Shown here: one piece after another, positions 61,410 to 64,000 of the stretch
Numbering within the stretch: the first letter of the stretch is position 1
Layout of the letters: every line of letters starts with the position of its first letter
Assembly: GCA_039815465.1 (NCBI GenBank)
Contig: JBCBZG010000022.1
Span: 5,357 to 69,356, forward strand
DNA: 64,000 bases
Origin: Shimia_B sp039815465
Lineage (GTDB): Bacteria; Pseudomonadota; Alphaproteobacteria; Rhodobacterales; Rhodobacteraceae
Direction of reading: 5' to 3'
Notes under the pieces: generated by a model
What the model saw: the letters and a program-made list of their open reading frames with translations, nothing else
The model's database searches: none
Told to the model about the DNA's origin: nothing
Made by a program: the position numbers and the translations under genes

Positions 61410-64000
61410 ATGGGACAGACATTTCTCGGTCAGAAACGTCTTCGTAAATACTATGGCAAAATCCGGGAAGTCCTGGAAATGCCGAACCTCATCGAGGTTC
61501 AGAAATCTTCTTATGATCTCTTCCTGAACTCGGGTGACCAGCTCATGCCGATGGACGGTGAGGGCATCATGGGTGTCTTCCAGTCGGTTTTCCCGATCAA
61601 AGACTTCAATGAAACAGCGGTGCTTGAGTTCGTGAAGTACGAGCTCGAAAAGCCGAAATACGACGTTGAGGAATGCCAGCAGCGCGACATGACGTATAGC
61701 GCACCGCTCAAGGTGACGCTGCGCCTGATCGTGTTCGATATCGACGAAGACACCGGCGCGAAATCCGTCAAAGACATCAAAGAACAAGACGTGTTCATGG
61801 GCGATATGCCCCTGATGACGCCCAACGGCACGTTCGTTGTGAACGGCACCGAGCGTGTGATCGTGTCCCAGATGCACCGCTCGCCGGGCGTGTTCTTTGA
61901 CCACGACAAAGGCAAAACGCACTCCTCCGGCAAGCTGCTCTTCGCATGCCGTATCATTCCATACCGTGGCTCCTGGCTCGATTTCGAATTCGATGCCAAG
62001 GACATCGTGCACGCCCGCATCGACCGCCGCCGCAAGCTGCCGGTGACCACGCTGCTTTACGCGCTGGGCCTCGACCAAGAAGGCATCATGGATGCCTACT
62101 ACGACACGGTCGACTACACCTACGAAAAGGGCAAGGGCTGGGTCACGAAGTTCTTCCCCGAACGCGTCCGCGGCACCCGCCCGCTTTACGACCTCGTCGA
62201 CGCGGCCTCTGGCGAGGTGATCGCCGAAGCCGGTAAGAAAGTCACACCGCGCGCTGTCAAAAAGCTCATCGACGAAGGGGCAGTGACCGAGCTCCTCGTT
62301 CCGTTCGAGCAAATCGTTGGCAAGTTCGCGGCCAAGGACATGATCAACGAAGAAAACGGCGCGATCTATGTCGAAGCCGGTGACGAGCTGACATGGGAAG
62401 TCGACGCGAAAACGGGCGAAGTGATCGGCGGCACCGTGAAGGAGCTGATCGACGCAGGCATCAACACCATCGAAGTGCTCGACATCGATAACGTCAATGT
62501 CGGCGCCTACATGCGCAACACCATGGCGCTGGACAAAAACATGTCCCGCGAAACCGCGCTCATGGACATCTACCGCGTCATGCGCCCGGGCGAGCCGCCC
62601 ACCGTCGACGCAGCCTCTGCGCTCTTTGACACGCTGTTCTTTGACGGGGAGCGCTACGACCTCTCTGCCGTGGGCCGCGTGAAAATGAACATGCGCCTCG
62701 CGCTCGACGCCGAGGACACGGTTCGCACGCTCCGCAAGGAAGACATCGTCAGCTGCATTAAGGCGCTCGTGGACCTGCGCGATGGCCGCGGCGACATCGA
62801 CGACATCGACCACCTGGGCAACCGCCGCGTCCGCTCTGTGGGCGAGCTGATGGAAAACCAGTACCGCGTGGGCCTGCTCCGGATGGAGCGCGCGATCAAG
62901 GAACGCATGTCATCGGTCGAAATCGACACGGTGATGCCGCAGGACCTGATCAACGCGAAACCAGCCGCGGCAGCCGTGCGCGAATTCTTCGGCTCCTCGC
63001 AGCTGTCTCAGTTCATGGACCAAACGAACCCGCTCTCCGAAGTGACGCATAAGCGTCGCCTCTCCGCGCTCGGGCCCGGCGGTCTGACACGCGAACGCGC
63101 GGGCTTTGAGGTCCGCGACGTGCATGCCACGCACTATGGCCGCATGTGTCCGATTGAGACGCCGGAAGGCCCGAACATCGGCCTCATCAACTCGCTGGCG
63201 ACATTTGCCCGTGTGAACAAGTATGGCTTCATCGAGACCCCGTATCGCCGCGTCGATAACGGCCAAGTCACCGATGACGTGAAATATATGTCCGCAACGG
63301 AGGAGATGCGCCACGTGGTCGCCCAGGCCAACGCGCGCCTGTCCGACGACGGCAAGTTCGAGGCGGAGTTCGTATCGACCCGTCAGAACGGCGAATATAC
63401 GCTCGCGCAATCCACCGACGTGGACCTGATCGACGTGTCGCCCAAACAGCTCGTCTCCGTTGCGGCCTCGCTCATTCCGTTCCTGGAAAACGACGACGCC
63501 AACCGCGCGCTCATGGGCTCCAACATGCAACGTCAGGCTGTGCCATTGCTCAAAGCAGAAGCACCGCTCGTCGGCACGGGGATCGAGGAAAAGGTCGCCA
63601 TCGACTCCGGCGCGGCCATCCAGGCCAAGCGTGCGGGCATCATCGACCAAGTCGACGCCCAGCGGATCGTTGTGCGCGCCACCGAGGATCTCGAACTCGG
63701 CGACGCAGGCGTGGACATCTACCGCATGCGCAAGTTCCAGCGCTCCAACCAGAACACCTGCATCAACCAGCGTCCGCTGGTGAAGGTGGGCGACACGGTC
63801 ACCAAGGGGGAAGTCATCGCAGACGGCCCTTCCACCGATATTGGGGAACTGGCGCTCGGCAAAAACGTGGTCGTCGCGTTCATGCCTTGGAACGGCTACA
63901 ACTACGAGGACTCCATCCTCATATCCGAGCGTATCGTGCGCGATGACGTCTTCACCTCGATCCACATCGAGGAATTCGAAGTCGCCGCCCGTGACACCAA
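61410..64000 (+). CDS. rpoB: RNA polymerase beta subunit (5' part)
   Basis: Beta subunit of RNA polymerase, continuing beyond the window after about 863 codons. It starts MGQTFLGQKRLRKYYGKIRE. The fork/protrusion segments (GTFVVNGTERVIVSQMHRSP) and the rifampicin-pocket region GSSQLSQFMDQTNPLSEVTH then KRRLSALGPGGL are intact, with the wild-type D, H and S positions; CPIETPEGPNIGLINSLA follows. No resistance substitution is seen in the classical cluster. The leader lacks rplL and has an intrinsic terminator. This housekeeping gene fixes the right flank as chromosome. Confidence 0.98.
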   Translation, partial: MGQTFLGQKRLRKYYGKIREVLEMPNLIEVQKSSYDLFLNSGDQLMPMDGEGIMGVFQSVFPIKDFNETAVLEFVKYELEKPKYDVEECQQRDMTYSAPLKVTLRLIVFDIDEDTGAKSVKDIKEQDVFMGDMPLMTPNGTFVVNGTERVIVSQMHRSPGVFFDHDKGKTHSSGKLLFACRIIPYRGSWLDFEFDAKDIVHARIDRRRKLPVTTLLYALGLDQEGIMDAYYDTVDYTYEKGKGWVTKFFPERVRGTRPLYDLVDAASGEVIAEAGKKVTPRAVKKLIDEGAVTELLVPFEQIVGKFAAKDMINEENGAIYVEAGDELTWEVDAKTGEVIGGTVKELIDAGINTIEVLDIDNVNVGAYMRNTMALDKNMSRETALMDIYRVMRPGEPPTVDAASALFDTLFFDGERYDLSAVGRVKMNMRLALDAEDTVRTLRKEDIVSCIKALVDLRDGRGDIDDIDHLGNRRVRSVGELMENQYRVGLLRMERAIKERMSSVEIDTVMPQDLINAKPAAAAVREFFGSSQLSQFMDQTNPLSEVTHKRRLSALGPGGLTRERAGFEVRDVHATHYGRMCPIETPEGPNIGLINSLATFARVNKYGFIETPYRRVDNGQVTDDVKYMSATEEMRHVVAQANARLSDDGKFEAEFVSTRQNGEYTLAQSTDVDLIDVSPKQLVSVAASLIPFLENDDANRALMGSNMQRQAVPLLKAEAPLVGTGIEEKVAIDSGAAIQAKRAGIIDQVDAQRIVVRATEDLELGDAGVDIYRMRKFQRSNQNTCINQRPLVKVGDTVTKGEVIADGPSTDIGELALGKNVVVAFMPWNGYNYEDSILISERIVRDDVFTSIHIEEFEVAARDT

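Noticed and set aside
61257..62813. Long minus-strand frame over rpoB
   Set aside because: Antisense of a certain rpoB; Val/Asp/His-rich translation without known motifs.

Overview
The window is about 64 kb of high-GC chromosomal DNA. It most resembles an alphaproteobacterium of the Rhodobacteraceae (Roseobacter group). The evidence is a VPLPA-CTERM tail at the left edge, an alphaproteobacterial initiator tRNA, TRAP transporters, a GcvT-family dehydrogenase, a Zur-type operator before a CobW GTPase, and rpoB at the right edge. The assignment rests on family resemblance only.

Left flank (1-2490): the end of a VPLPA-CTERM protein, an Nei/Fpg DNA glycosylase, a degenerate histidine-phosphatase-like protein, a SAM methyltransferase, and the initiator tRNA-Met gene.

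Integrated island (about 2479-33637): the 3' end of the tRNA gene (CTCCCGCAACCA) recurs at 33626-33637, and a shorter copy lies at 2565-2574. Each copy is followed by its own intrinsic terminator, which suggests more than one integration at this site. The left end holds a large serine recombinase whose reading frame runs out through the attachment site into the antisense of the tRNA. The mobile core continues with a type III restriction-modification pair, phage-like regulators, a primase-helicase-like protein flanked by strong hairpins (a candidate origin), a ribbon-helix-helix protein, an XRE-XRE-DNA methyltransferase fusion, and a serine resolvase whose start codon reads ATC. Cargo follows. 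There is a uronate operon (GntR regulator, TRAP transporter, SDR, KdgF, KdgK). There is a TetR-controlled GST/FAH-hydrolase/cyclase/MFS operon. There is a MarR/lectin-like/multicopper oxidase operon. Last comes a type II-short CBASS module (CD-NTase, E2-like protein, patatin phospholipase) with a divergent HTH plus ImmA/IrrE metallopeptidase pair of the CapH/CapP kind.

Right flank (33638-64000): a TauD dioxygenase and DMGDH-like operon with a divergent LysR gene. Next is a ten-gene operon (XRE-cupin regulator, oligopeptide-type ABC transporter, two CocE/NonD hydrolases, an alpha/beta hydrolase, an M81 peptidase) with a third CocE hydrolase facing away from it; this looks like uptake and hydrolysis of an amide- or ester-containing compound. 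A Zur-boxed CobW GTPase follows. Then comes an operon resembling decaprenyl-phosphoryl-arabinose synthesis (HAD and UbiA halves, GtrA, GT-C-like protein, DprE1, DprE2, a further membrane protein), in which the HAD-UbiA fusion usual for the family appears split. rpoB begins at 61410 and runs off the edge.

The points most worth checking are the split HAD-UbiA gene, an in-frame TGA near the start of the CD-NTase, the ATC start of the resolvase, the recombinase tail that changes with integration, and the hairpin array beside the primase-helicase.
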